Source of the DNA: Chloroflexota bacterium
Lineage (GTDB): Bacteria > Chloroflexota > UBA11872
Assembly: GCA_026706485.1 (NCBI GenBank)
Contig: JAPOYR010000004.1
Coordinates: forward strand, 62,001 to 126,000
Reading direction: 5' to 3'
DNA length: 64,000 nt
Shown here: positions 33,712 through 44,762 of the stretch, one piece after another
Numbering within the stretch: position 1 is the stretch's first letter
How the letters are laid out: each line of letters starts with the position of its first letter
The notes under the pieces: model-generated
Database searches by the model: none
What the model saw: the letters and a program-made list of their open reading frames with translations, nothing else
What the model was told of the DNA's origin: nothing
Translations under genes and position numbers: made by a program

Positions 33712-34624
33712 TGGCGAGAAACTTCTCCATGGATCGAGGATCGAGATTGCGGCCGATGATTTCGAAGCGTGCCGGCGTCGGCCTGAACGTCCGGACCTCC
33801 ACGCCCCCCATTACAACGTCGACGAGCAACGTGGCGTTGTCCACGCGCACGATGCCCTTGGCGCGAACCACGTCACCGAAATCGCCGCGGGCGAGAGCGG
33901 CAAGCCAGCGGTCGAGGTGGTCGCGCGCGAGCGACTCGGGCTGGAAGGTGGCGCGCTCGAGCCCGAGCGTGGAGAGCTCGGGTTGCTCTCCGTGGCCGTG
34001 GGCGCCGTTGGCCTCAGCGGGGGCAGGGCGGGGCGCGGCAATGGCGGCGAGGACGAGATCAAGGTCGACGTCCGCATAGCTGGTGACGGCCAGGGCGGCG
34101 TCGGGATTGAGTTGGCGGGCGGCATCGCGCGCGGTCTCGATCTGCTCCGGCGTCGCGATGTCGGCCTTGTTGATCGCCAACACGTCGGCCACGCGCATCT
34201 GGTCCACGTAGAAATCGCCGAAGGCCTGGTGGGCGGCTTCATGTCTGGCAGCATCGACGACCGTGACCACCGAGTCGACCTGGGCGATCTCGCGCACCTC
34301 GGCCTGGGTGAACACCTGGCCCAGCATGTAGGGTGCGGCGAGGCCGGTGGGCTCGACGACCAGCCGCTCCGGCGCCACCTCGCGGCCGATCTGGACCAGC
34401 GCCGCGAGCAGGTCGCCGCGCACCTCGCAACAGATGCAGCCGCCGGTGAGCTCGCGGACCCTCACGTCGGCGGTGCGCAGCACGTGCTGATCAATGCCCT
34501 CCCGGCCGAACTCGTTGACGAGCACGGCGATGCGGCCCAGGGGCTGGAGACGCGGGATCAACCGGCGCAGCAACGTGGTCTTGCCGGCGCCGAGGAATCC
34601 GTAGACGAGCGTGACTTTCACGAA
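33671..34624 (-). CDS. CobW/P47K-family G3E GTPase
   Basis: About 317 residues. P-loop YGFLGAGKTTLLRR, the metal-binding GGCICCEVRGDL (CxCC), VEPTGLAAPYML, VDAARHEAAHQ and the NKAD base motif are all present. A short C-terminal CobW domain follows (IVRVDNATLLVDVV). Such GTPases deliver zinc, cobalt or other metals to client enzymes. A His-rich linker is only modest here (NGAHGHGE). GTG 34624 gives the conventional start just before the P-loop; the frame opens at GTG 34660. It lies downstream of polA and overlaps the coiled-coil gene. Confidence 0.9.
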   Translation of the reverse strand, partial: FVKVTLVYGFLGAGKTTLLRRLIPRLQPLGRIAVLVNEFGREGIDQHVLRTADVRVRELTGGCICCEVRGDLLAALVQIGREVAPERLVVEPTGLAAPYMLGQVFTQAEVREIAQVDSVVTVVDAARHEAAHQAFGDFYVDQMRVADVLAINKADIATPEQIETARDAARQLNPDAALAVTSYADVDLDLVLAAIAAPRPAPAEANGAHGHGEQPELSTLGLERATFQPESLARDHLDRWLAALARGDFGDVVRAKGIVRVDNATLLVDVVMGGVEVRTFRPTPARFEIIGRNLDPRSMEKFLANGNTHIPSPSLTQ

Positions 34625-34767
34625 GGAACTGGTGCGGATATACCAACTCGGGAACGCCACGGTGACCGGTGGTGGGACTCATGGCCGTCCATGAGCAGCC
34701 GCTGGCAGCGAGGCGTCAATCCCACACCCCAGTATCGCACGACGGGTGGATGCCTCACCGGCCCCGG

Positions 34768-37455
<2,688 letters not shown>

Positions 37456-37506
37456 GGGCGGCAGTGTACGCAGGGGCCGTCGTCGGTCCGTGGTTGCGCG
37501 ATCGTT

Positions 37507-38325
37507 CTAGGCGGGGTCGCCTTCGGCTCGGAAAAGCTCCAGCGAGAGATGCGAAGCGCGGCCGCCGCGGCGCAGGTTGACGATCTCGGCCATGATGGCG
37601 AGGGCGATTTCGGCGGGCGTGCGACTGCCGATGTCCAGGCCGATCGGGGCGTAGACGCGCCGGAACTTGTCGGGTGAAATCCCCTCCGCCAGCAACGTCT
37701 GGTGGACGATGTGCACGCGGCGGCGGCTGCCGATCATGCCGATGTAGGGCGCGGGCGTGTCGAGCAGTTGGCGCAGCGACTCCTCGTCGTAGCGATGCGC
37801 GCGGGTGACGAGCACGACGTAGGTGGCCGGATCGACGCGCAACTCGGAGAAGAATTCGTGCATCGGGTCCACCACGACGCGGTCGGCGGTGGGAAAGCGC
37901 TCGCGGTTGGCGTAGTCGGCGCGATCGTCCACGACCCAGGTCTCGAACTCCAGCAGATCCGCGCAGAGGGCCAGCGGCTGGGCGATGTGCCCGGCGCCGG
38001 CAATGACGAGCCGCGGCGTGGGGACGATGGGGTCGAAGAACACCTTGACGTAGGCCGCGGCGCGGCGCGAGGCCGGGCTGCCGTCAGCGGCATAGGTGTG
38101 GGTGATGGGCTCGCCGGTCCTGAGGGCGTCAGCCGCGTCTCGGGCGACGGCGCCGTCCAGCGCCTCGGACCCGAGCGAGCCGATGAGGCGATCATCGGTT
38201 TCAAACCGCAGCTTGAGGCCGAGGTCGACGCCCGGCACGCGGCGCACGCCGGCGACGTAGACGAAGACTTGGGGTGTGCGCGAGGCGATGGCGCCGAGCG
38301 CCGCCGCCGCCGCGTCCGTGATCAT
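37507..38325 (-). CDS. XdhC/CoxI-family protein, Rossmann (C-terminal) part
   Basis: 272 residues. It contains the XdhC Rossmann domain: PRLVIAGAGHIAQPLALCAD, FETWVVDDRADYANRERFP, VLVTRAHRYDEESLRQLL and YIGMIGSRRR, then an APIGLDIGSRTPAEIALAI end. XdhC proteins insert or sulfurate the molybdenum cofactor of xanthine/CO dehydrogenases. Here the N-terminal XdhC/CoxI domain is encoded by the preceding gene, with an ATGA overlap at 38322-38325. No molybdenum hydroxylase subunit gene lies in the window. The start is ATG 38325. Confidence 0.88.
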   Translation of the reverse strand: MITDAAAAALGAIASRTPQVFVYVAGVRRVPGVDLGLKLRFETDDRLIGSLGSEALDGAVARDAADALRTGEPITHTYAADGSPASRRAAAYVKVFFDPIVPTPRLVIAGAGHIAQPLALCADLLEFETWVVDDRADYANRERFPTADRVVVDPMHEFFSELRVDPATYVVLVTRAHRYDEESLRQLLDTPAPYIGMIGSRRRVHIVHQTLLAEGISPDKFRRVYAPIGLDIGSRTPAEIALAIMAEIVNLRRGGRASHLSLELFRAEGDPA

Positions 38326-38651
38326 GCCGCCGCCGCGGCAGAGGCCTCCCATGGCTCGATCAGCACGTCGAGCGTGCCGCCGCACACATCGCCTTCACCG
38401 CGCACGTCGTCGACGAGATCGATTTCGATGTTGCGCGCGCGGCCGTCGGCCAGGGTGCGACGGGCGTTGGCCCGCACGTCGGATTCGACGCAGCCGCCGC
38501 CGACGGTGCCCCAGCTCGATCCGTCCTCGAAGAACAACATGCGCGCGCCGATGCGCTGCGGGGTCGAGCCGCGGCTGCCGACGACCAGCGCGGCGACGAC
38601 GCGCTCGCCGCGGCCGGTGCGCTCGAGGATGTGGCGGAAGAACGGCTCCAT
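38322..38651 (-). CDS. XdhC/CoxI-family protein, N-terminal domain only
   Basis: 109 residues matching the XdhC_CoxI N-terminal domain: VVAALVVGSRGSTPQRIGAR, SSWGTVGGGCVESDV and GDVCGGTLDVLIEPW. The two Cys-containing motifs (GGGCVE and VCGGTLDVL) are those thought to hold the cofactor sulfur or cofactor itself. It is coupled to the Rossmann-domain gene downstream, so the two should form one functional XdhC. ATG 38651 is chosen; the longer frame to 39164 is antisense to pyrD. A cloverleaf palindrome lies upstream. Confidence 0.86.
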   Translation of the reverse strand: MEPFFRHILERTGRGERVVAALVVGSRGSTPQRIGARMLFFEDGSSWGTVGGGCVESDVRANARRTLADGRARNIEIDLVDDVRGEGDVCGGTLDVLIEPWEASAAAAA

Positions 38652-38689
38652 GGCCTGCAAGTTTAGCCGAGGGCGATCACGCGGGCTTG

Positions 38690-38766
38690 CCGGTGGCCCA
38701 GGCTGCGCGCAGCCTGGGAGATTCAACCGTGGCCAATCCCGCGCTGCACGCAGCGCGGGCCACCGG
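38690..38766. repeat. Cloverleaf-like palindromic element
   Basis: The outer arms CCGGTGGCCC (38690-38699) and GGGCCACCGG (38757-38766) are perfect complements. Inside are two hairpins: a perfect palindrome CCCAGGCTGCGCGCAGCC plus TGGG (38697-38718) and CCCGCGCTGCACGCAGCG plus CGGG (38738-38759, one mismatch pair in the centre). It lies between divergent xdhC and pyrD genes. Confidence 0.8.
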
Positions 38767-38816
38767 AGGTGGGGTTCGGCCGCGCGTGTGCTAGCGTCGC
38801 GTGGTCGACTGATTCG

Positions 38817-39860
38817 GTGTGGAAGGCCCTGGCTGGGATCGCGCCCGCGCTGACGGTGAATCTCGCGCCGTCCCATCGCGACGGTCTGGTGTTGCGCTCC
38901 CCGGTGCTGACGGCCTCGGGCACCTTTGGGTTCGGGGACGAGTACCGCGACCTGGTCGACCTGAGCCGGATCGGTGCCATTGTCACCAAGACGGTCACGC
39001 CGGAGGCCCGTGAGGGCAACCCGACGCCGCGCACGGTCGAGACGCCCGCCGGCATGCTCAACTCCATCGGATTGCCGAATCCGGGAGTCGCGGGCGTGCT
39101 GCGCGAGAAGGCGCCGATCTGGCCCGAGCTGCCGTGTCCGGTCGTCGTGAGCGTGTCGGCGCACGACTCGACAAGCTGGACCGCTCTAGCGGGAGCGTTC
39201 GACGGCCTGCCGAACGTCTGCGCCATCGAGGCGAACCTGTCGTGCCCCAACGTGGCTGGCGGGCTGGACTTCTCGGCGACGCCCGAGGCCGCGGCGGCGA
39301 CGGTGGCGGCGGTGCTCGCCGGCACGGAGTTGCCGGTGATCGCGAAGCTGTCGCCCAATGCCGGCGACATCCGGCCTATCGCGCGGGCGGTTGAGGATGC
39401 GGGGGCGCACGCCATTTCGCTCATCAACACGATCGTGGGACTGGTGGTCGACGTGGAGCGACGGCGGGCGTTCCTGGGCGCCGGCAGCGGCGGCGTCTCG
39501 GGACCGGCGATTCGTCCGGTGGCGTTGCGCTTCGTCTATGAGGCGCGGCAGGTGGTGGACGTGCCGATCGTGGGCATCGGCGGGATCGCCTCGACCGATG
39601 ACGCGCTGCAATTCCTGCTGGCCGGGGCGGCGGCGGTGCAGGTGGGCACGGCGACGTTTCGCGAGCCGCGCACGGCGGAGACCATCACCGACGGCCTGGC
39701 GGCATACGCCCGCGATCACGGCCTGGACTCGCTGCAGGAAATCGTGGGAACCGTGCAGCCGGCGCCCGCGGCGTCAGCGACTGAAGTGGATCTGAAGGAC
39801 GTCGCGGTCGGCGAGCACGTGGTCGCGCCCGACGCGCTGGAGACGGCCGGCGGCGCGTAG
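38817..39860 (+). CDS. pyrD: Dihydroorotate dehydrogenase, class 1
   Basis: 347 residues. The FMN barrel shows VLTASGTFGFGDEY, GAIVTKTVTPEAREGN, MLNSIGLPNPGV, then NLSCPNV with the catalytic Cys of class 1 enzymes (class 2 uses Ser), INTIVG, GGVSGPAIRP and VGIGGIASTDDALQFLLAGA. It oxidises dihydroorotate in pyrimidine synthesis. Class 1B enzymes need a PyrK partner, not present here. GTG 38817 matches the usual N-terminus; the frame extends to GTG 38769. The last 87 bases overlap the convergent YchF-like gene. Confidence 0.93.
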   Translation: MWKALAGIAPALTVNLAPSHRDGLVLRSPVLTASGTFGFGDEYRDLVDLSRIGAIVTKTVTPEAREGNPTPRTVETPAGMLNSIGLPNPGVAGVLREKAPIWPELPCPVVVSVSAHDSTSWTALAGAFDGLPNVCAIEANLSCPNVAGGLDFSATPEAAAATVAAVLAGTELPVIAKLSPNAGDIRPIARAVEDAGAHAISLINTIVGLVVDVERRRAFLGAGSGGVSGPAIRPVALRFVYEARQVVDVPIVGIGGIASTDDALQFLLAGAAAVQVGTATFREPRTAETITDGLAAYARDHGLDSLQEIVGTVQPAPAASATEVDLKDVAVGEHVVAPDALETAGGA

Positions 39861-40826
39861 CGGCGCAAGTCCGCCGGAAGCGACGACCTCATCGCACGGC
39901 GCGACGTCCGCGCCGATGAAGCGCTGGGCAAAGTCGCTGTGAATCGTGGCCGCGGCCTCGAGCGCCGTGCCGCCGACGGGCAAGAGCCAGGTCGTGGCGG
40001 CGGCGCGGTTGGCGGTATAGAAGACGTGCAGCCCGGCCGCCTGCGTGACGGCGGCTCCGACTCGGTCGGCGGCGGTGCCGGGGAGGCCAAGATCGGCCCG
40101 GAAATCCTCGGCGTCATCGGGCTCCAGGGACCAGATCTCGGCCTCGGTCTCACCGGCGACGACGGCGACGGCGGGTAGATTGGCGGTCGCGCGGGCCGCG
40201 GCGGGCGCGTCGGGGTCGGGAACGTTGGCAATCACCGCGCGGGTCTTGGCGGCGAACAGCCCAAAGCCGCGCAGCGCGCGCTGGTCGTCGGGCGTTAGGG
40301 CCTCAAGATCAAGCACTGCCGTGGCGGCAAGCTGCTCGCGCGTGCGGTTCAGTAGCTCGAAGGAATGCTGCGCCTCGCGCCGTTCGAGGCGCGGGCCTTT
40401 GGTGGCCCGTTCGTGGGCGCGCGCGGCTGCTCCGTCGAGGACCTCGAGATCCCACAGCGCAAGCTCGGCCGCCAGGTCGTCTGTACTGGTGCGCAGGGCT
40501 GACTCCACGTCGGCCCCCGATTCAGGTCGAACGACGAACCCGAGGACGTCGGCGGTGCGCAGCTCTCCCAGCCAGGCGGGGTTGACATCAGCGCCGAGTC
40601 CCAGCCCGTGTCCCGGAAAGTGCCACAGGGTGAACTGAGCCTGAACCACCGATTGCGAACCCATGACCTCGGCCAGGCGCTCCAATCGGCGGTCGTGCAG
40701 CCCCAAGGCGCCGATGCGGCGCGGCATGCGGTCGCGTGAATCGACGACCTGCGAGCCGACGGCGGCGTCGAACACCTGGTCGATGCCGCTATCCGGGCGG
40801 CCGATGAGCGCCACGGTGGGCTGCAC
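39774..40826 (-). CDS. YchF-like protein with a destroyed P-loop
   Basis: 350 residues. The C-terminal part is a clear YchF TGS-like domain (GLHVFYTANRAAATTWLL; AAATIHSDFAQRFIGADV; HVLADRDVLQIHF). The N-terminal G domain can be followed, but its nucleotide motifs are gone: GRPDSGID stands where YchF has GLPNVGKS, and the switch DxAG is WHFPGHG. The coiled-coil insertion is shortened but recognisable. Active YchF is an ATPase that binds ribosomes. This form should not bind nucleotide in the normal way. It overlaps pyrD's 3' end and is divergent from rpsT, a ribosomal gene, which may be meaningful. Confidence 0.82.
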   Translation of the reverse strand: MQPTVALIGRPDSGIDQVFDAAVGSQVVDSRDRMPRRIGALGLHDRRLERLAEVMGSQSVVQAQFTLWHFPGHGLGLGADVNPAWLGELRTADVLGFVVRPESGADVESALRTSTDDLAAELALWDLEVLDGAAARAHERATKGPRLERREAQHSFELLNRTREQLAATAVLDLEALTPDDQRALRGFGLFAAKTRAVIANVPDPDAPAAARATANLPAVAVVAGETEAEIWSLEPDDAEDFRADLGLPGTAADRVGAAVTQAAGLHVFYTANRAAATTWLLPVGGTALEAAATIHSDFAQRFIGADVAPCDEVVASGGLAPLRAAGRLQRVGRDHVLADRDVLQIHFSR

Positions 40827-40870
40827 GAAGTTTCTCCCAACCGACGCGGCCGGATGTCCTGGTCCGTTGG

Positions 40871-40876
40871 TATATT
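40871..40876 (+). promoter_or_regulatory. Probable -10 element between ychF-like and rpsT
   Basis: TATATT in a GC-rich 100-base divergent gap. On the other strand the overlapping TAATAT could serve the YchF-like gene. No clear -35 was found for either direction, so a bidirectional promoter is only suggested. Confidence 0.35.
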
Positions 40877-40929
40877 AGGGCGGCAGGCGATCGCAGCCTG
40901 CCTCGTCTTTTCTCTCGCCAGGTTGGGCC

Positions 40930-41217
40930 ATGCCCTCACCCAAAGAACTGAAACGTCAGCACGCGCGCGCGAAGAACGTGCGGCGCGAGCAATTCAAGCG
41001 CGCGCGCAACGCCAGCGTGCGCTCGACGGTGCGGCGACTGGTCCGGCGCGCGCGAACGGCCATCGACGAGGGCGACGCGGCGGCCGGGGAGGCCGTGCGG
41101 GCCGCGCAGGCGGCGCTGGACAGCGCGGCGCGGCGCGGGATCATTCCGCGGAACGCGGCGGCGCGTCGGCTCGGACGGCTGGTGAAGCGCCAGCGCGCGA
41201 CGGAGGAAGCCGCCTAG
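40930..41217 (+). CDS. rpsT: 30S ribosomal protein S20
   Basis: 95 residues, very basic, all-helical. MPSPKELKRQHARAKNVRRE, then RNASVRSTVRRLVRRART, and GIIPRNAAARRLGRLVKR near the end, which matches the family's GxIhkNxAaRkkSRL segment. It binds 16S rRNA early in assembly of the small subunit. ATG 40930. Its stop overlaps the convergent holA stop by four bases. Confidence 0.95.
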   Translation: MPSPKELKRQHARAKNVRREQFKRARNASVRSTVRRLVRRARTAIDEGDAAAGEAVRAAQAALDSAARRGIIPRNAAARRLGRLVKRQRATEEAA

Positions 41218-42197
41218 CGCCGACCCGGCGGGGTCGCCAACCGGGCCGTCAGGATTTCGAGCAGCGCGTCTTCCTCGCTGCCGGTCGATTTGAGCGCGCG
41301 ATCCGTGCGCACCACCTCGCCGTACATGCGCTCCAATAGCCGAGGCGAGGTGCGCCGAGCCTGCGCGTGCAACTCGCGCGCCCGAAACGGCGGCACGCCC
41401 GCGCGGCGCGCCACTTCCTTGGTGTCGCCCCCCGCGTCGTCCACGGCCTTGGCCGTGGCCAGGCGCCGCATGGCCGTGCCGATATCGGCCAGGATCATTT
41501 GCTTGGGCGCTCGCAGTCCCAGCAGGTCGTGGAGCACGCCCAGCGCCCGGCGCGGGTGCTGCGCCGAGACGGCGTTGATGTAGTCCCAGCGCCGGTGCTC
41601 GCCGATGGTGGCCGAGGCCGCGTCGACGTCGTCCACGGTGAGCGTGCCGGTGAAGCCGGCGTAGGCGGCCAGCTTGTCGACCTCGCGGGCCAGCAGCCCG
41701 GCGTCGGGCGTGACGATCTCGACCAGACGCTCGGCGGCCGCGTCATCGAGACGCACGCCCTGGCGCTGGGCCAGCCGCCGCGCGAACTGCGCCGCCCGGC
41801 GCTCGTCCAGCGGCCGCACCTGCCGCACCTGCGCGCCGGCGTCTTCCAGCTTGGAGAACGCATTGACACGCGAGCGGCTGCGGCGGTCGCCCAGGTCCAC
41901 GTAGGCCAGCGCCGCAAGATCGCACGGCGCGGCGGAGCCGGCGCCGGCAAACTCGGCCAGCCAGGGCAGGACCTTCTTGTCGCTCGTGACCAGCGCCTGG
42001 GCGTTGGTCACGAGCACCTTGCGGCGGCCGCCGAACATGTCGATGGCGCCGCAGGCCTGGGCCACATCCACGAGCGACGTTTCGGCGCCGTCGAGGCGGG
42101 TGAGCGAGAGGTCGTCGTCGGCGTCGCTGAGGCCGAGCGCGATGCGCGCCTCGTCGTGGATGCGGGGCTCGCGCGCACCGAGGAAGACGAAGAGCAT
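41214..42197 (-). CDS. holA: DNA polymerase III delta subunit
   Basis: 327 residues. The HolA clamp-loader layout is seen: an N-terminal degenerate AAA+ domain (MLFVFLGAREPRIHDEARIA; FGGRRKVLVTNAQAL), a lid region with GVRLDDAAAERLVEIVTPDAGLLAREVDKLA, and the C-terminal collar (RRALGVLHDLLGLRAPKQMI; AGVPPFRARELHAQAR). The subunit opens the beta clamp. ATG 42197 follows a GGGGAGG ribosome-binding site at good spacing and is preferred to a TTG at 42221. rpsT next to holA is a common bacterial neighbourhood. Confidence 0.93.
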   Translation of the reverse strand: MLFVFLGAREPRIHDEARIALGLSDADDDLSLTRLDGAETSLVDVAQACGAIDMFGGRRKVLVTNAQALVTSDKKVLPWLAEFAGAGSAAPCDLAALAYVDLGDRRSRSRVNAFSKLEDAGAQVRQVRPLDERRAAQFARRLAQRQGVRLDDAAAERLVEIVTPDAGLLAREVDKLAAYAGFTGTLTVDDVDAASATIGEHRRWDYINAVSAQHPRRALGVLHDLLGLRAPKQMILADIGTAMRRLATAKAVDDAGGDTKEVARRAGVPPFRARELHAQARRTSPRLLERMYGEVVRTDRALKSTGSEEDALLEILTARLATPPGRR

Positions 42198-42339
42198 CCG
42201 CGCGGCCTCCCCACTTGCCAACGCTCAAGGGTACGGCGCGGCCGCGCCGTGCCGCGAGCTTGGCGCGGTTTGGCGGAGAGTGAGCCTGGGCTGGATTCCC
42301 CCACCCCGCCTGCGGAGACGCGTGCATAGCCCCTCCGTC

Positions 42340-42427
42340 ATTCCGGCGGAGGCCGGAATCCAGTCCGGCCGAATCTGAAGGCGCGACGGATGCTTGGAGT
42401 CGGGCGGATCTTAGACCCGCCCCTACC
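42340..42427. repeat. Repeat-bearing gap before the aminotransferase gene
   Basis: It holds a family A variant hairpin, ATTCCGGC/GCCGGAAT (42340-42359), and a family D half, GGGCGG...CCGCCC with CCCCTACC (42402-42427). The rest of the 330-base gap 42198-42527 shows nothing else I can identify apart from a short leader to the next gene. Confidence 0.65.
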
Positions 42428-42527
42428 GGATCTTGCAACGGTCTCCCTGCGCGGGGACAGGCGCTAAGGGATTGGCGGACTTGACCTAGCCCACACTCGG
42501 ACGTTGACACCAGCACGCGGCGCGCCC

Positions 42528-43904
42528 ATGCTGGCACGCCTACAGCAGTTTGTGGCGGTGGTTAGCGAGGGGGCAGTCGTGGCGACGCAGGCGACGGGCG
42601 GCCGCATCGATCAGGTATTCGTGGACGGGAATCCGGGATCGCAGGAGCTTTACGCCCGTGCTCGCCGGGTGATCGCCGGCGGTGTGACCCACGACGTGCG
42701 CGTGCACTCGCCATTCCCGGTGATGGTCGACCGCGCCGAGGGCTCCCGGAAGTGGGACGTCGACGGCAACGAGTACATCGACTACACCATGGGGCACGGC
42801 GCGCTGATTCTGGGCCACGCGCATCCCATCCCCACCCAGGCCGCCATTGCGCAGCTGAGCCGCGGCACCCACTACGGCGCCAGCCACGAGATCGAGACTG
42901 CGTGGGCCGAGCAAATCTGCGAACTGATGCCGAGCGTGGAGCGTGTGCGCTTCACCGGCTCGGGCACCGAGGCCACGCTGATGGCCATGCGGCTGGCGCG
43001 GGCGCACACCGGGCGCGAGCGCATCGTGAAGTTCCACTACCACTTTCACGGCTGGCACGACTTCGCGCACGTGGCGCAGTCCGACCCCCTGGAGGTGCCG
43101 ATGTCGGCTGGCATTCCCCAAGCCGTGCAGGACACGGTGACGGGCATTCCAACCGACCTGGACCGCGTGCGGGAAGAGCTGGCCAAGGGCGACGTGGCCG
43201 GGTTGATCGTCGAGCCCACGGGCGCGGGCTGGGGCGCGGTGCCCCTCGACCCGGCGTTCGTCAAGGCCCTGCCGGGTCTGTGCCGCGAGCACGGCACGGT
43301 GTTCATCCTGGACGAGGTGGTCACTGGGTTCCGGCTGTCGCCGGGCGGATATCAGGCGCTGCACGACGTGACGCCGGACCTGACGACGATGGCGAAGGTC
43401 CTGGCCGGCGGGCTGCCGGGCGGTTGTGTGGGCGGTCGCGCGGACATCCTGCAGCGGCTGGAGCTGCGCGGCGATCCGCGCTGGGACCGCGGTCAGCGCA
43501 TGGCGCATCCGGGCACGTTCAACGGCAACCCGCTTTCGGCGGCCACGGGCGTCGCGGTGCTGCGGCACATCGCCGACGGCGCCGTGCACGCGCAGATCGA
43601 CGCCCAAACCGAGCGGCTGCGGCGGGGAATTCAGGACGTGTTCGACCGGCACGACCTGGGGGCCATTGCCTACGGCGAGTCGTCCTACTTTCACGTGGCC
43701 ATGAACGGGACGCCCTCGCGCAGCGGCATGTCCGGCGACGACGGCGCCGCGCTGCGCCGCGCGCTGCACAGCCACGGGGTGCACATCATGACCAGTGGCG
43801 GCCTGCTGTCGACGGCGCACACCGACGACGACATCGACCGGACGATCGAGGCCTTCGACGCCAGCGTGCGGGACCTGGAGGCGGACGGGCTGGTCGGAAG
43901 CTAG
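42528..43904 (+). CDS. Class III aminotransferase (glutamate-1-semialdehyde aminomutase-like)
   Basis: 458 residues, PLP-dependent fold type I. VMVDRAEGSRKWDVDGNEYI, FTGSGTEATLMAMRLARAHT, KFHYHFHGWHD, DEVVTGFRLSPGG and the lysine loop TTMAKVLAGGLPGG are all as in GSA aminomutase relatives. True HemL has a tighter motif set and usually about 430 residues. The long N-terminus and the lack of other haem genes nearby favour another amine acceptor. ATG 42528 is chosen over TTG 42504. A GTG further in is possible. Confidence 0.85.
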   Translation: MLARLQQFVAVVSEGAVVATQATGGRIDQVFVDGNPGSQELYARARRVIAGGVTHDVRVHSPFPVMVDRAEGSRKWDVDGNEYIDYTMGHGALILGHAHPIPTQAAIAQLSRGTHYGASHEIETAWAEQICELMPSVERVRFTGSGTEATLMAMRLARAHTGRERIVKFHYHFHGWHDFAHVAQSDPLEVPMSAGIPQAVQDTVTGIPTDLDRVREELAKGDVAGLIVEPTGAGWGAVPLDPAFVKALPGLCREHGTVFILDEVVTGFRLSPGGYQALHDVTPDLTTMAKVLAGGLPGGCVGGRADILQRLELRGDPRWDRGQRMAHPGTFNGNPLSAATGVAVLRHIADGAVHAQIDAQTERLRRGIQDVFDRHDLGAIAYGESSYFHVAMNGTPSRSGMSGDDGAALRRALHSHGVHIMTSGGLLSTAHTDDDIDRTIEAFDASVRDLEADGLVGS

Positions 43905-43925
43905 CGGAGACCGGCTCGGGTCACC

Positions 43926-44762
43926 TCAATAGGTGACGGCGGTGGGGTCGCCGGGGAAGCCTGCCGACGGGGCGCTGCGGTTGCCGGGCAGGGGCCAGCC
44001 CTGGCCGCCCATGGTGCGGTATTCGTCCGCTTTGCCGCAGAGCCAGAAGAACATTTCCGCCGCGTCCAGGCATTCCTGGAACTGCTGCCGAGGAGTGGTG
44101 ATCGGGAAGGTGTAGTCGGCCATCCGAAAGTCGAATTCGGGCTCGATGATCCAGTCGCGGACGGGCGGCGCGGTGCGCCAGTAGTTGTATTTGAGGAGAT
44201 TGCGGACACCCTGCGCGGTGGACGCGGATCGGCGGTGCCAGATCGAGTAGACGGTGAGAAAGATCGAGCCGGCGGAGGCGGCGGTCTTGACGCTGTGGCG
44301 CATACCGCCGTAGTGCCCCATGAAGCTGGCGTGCTGGAACAGGTAGTGCGAGCCCGGGATCACCTCGGTCGGGCCCATTTCGGGCGTGCAGGCCTCCGGG
44401 TAGTAGAAGACCTGGAGGTAGTGCAGCGAGGGGCCGTAGCGCGACTGGCCGTCGCGATGCCAGTGCTGCGCCTCGCGGGGCATGTGGACGCGGTGATTGC
44501 TCATGAGCACGGGCGTGGTGAACTCCGCTCCCAGCAGCGTGCGAATGGCGCCGGCGGCGGCCGGGTTGAGGATCACGCCTTCCATGAACCAGTCCTCGGC
44601 CAGGATGGCGGTCGGCTCGAAGTAGGTGTCGTTGTCGAGGAACTCCACCGCGCGGCGATTGACCTCGTCCGGCACCACGCCGTCGAGCAGGAGGTAGCCG
44701 TTCTTGCAGAAGTCGAGGACTTCGGAATCGGTCAACGTCGGCTGGATGTGCGAGGTGTCCAT
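43926..44762 (-). CDS. Phytanoyl-CoA dioxygenase family protein
   Basis: 278 residues, Fe(II)/2-oxoglutarate oxygenase. The HxD pair lies in AQHWHRDGQSRYG and a distal His is likely in WHRRSAST or GSHYLFQHAS. The start MDTSHIQPTLTDSEVLDFCK and the NGYLLLDGVVP strand are typical of PhyH proteins, which hydroxylate lipids, sugars or natural products. ATG 44762 shares its first base with the end of the upstream small gene (TGATG), so the two are coupled. The longer frame into 44903 is antisense to nothing useful and Arg-rich. Substrate unknown. Confidence 0.87.
   Translation of the reverse strand: MDTSHIQPTLTDSEVLDFCKNGYLLLDGVVPDEVNRRAVEFLDNDTYFEPTAILAEDWFMEGVILNPAAAGAIRTLLGAEFTTPVLMSNHRVHMPREAQHWHRDGQSRYGPSLHYLQVFYYPEACTPEMGPTEVIPGSHYLFQHASFMGHYGGMRHSVKTAASAGSIFLTVYSIWHRRSASTAQGVRNLLKYNYWRTAPPVRDWIIEPEFDFRMADYTFPITTPRQQFQECLDAAEMFFWLCGKADEYRTMGGQGWPLPGNRSAPSAGFPGDPTAVTY

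Noticed and set aside
42528-43904. Calling the aminotransferase hemL
   Set aside because: The fold and lysine loop fit, but the long N-terminus and absence of haem genes do not allow a specific call.
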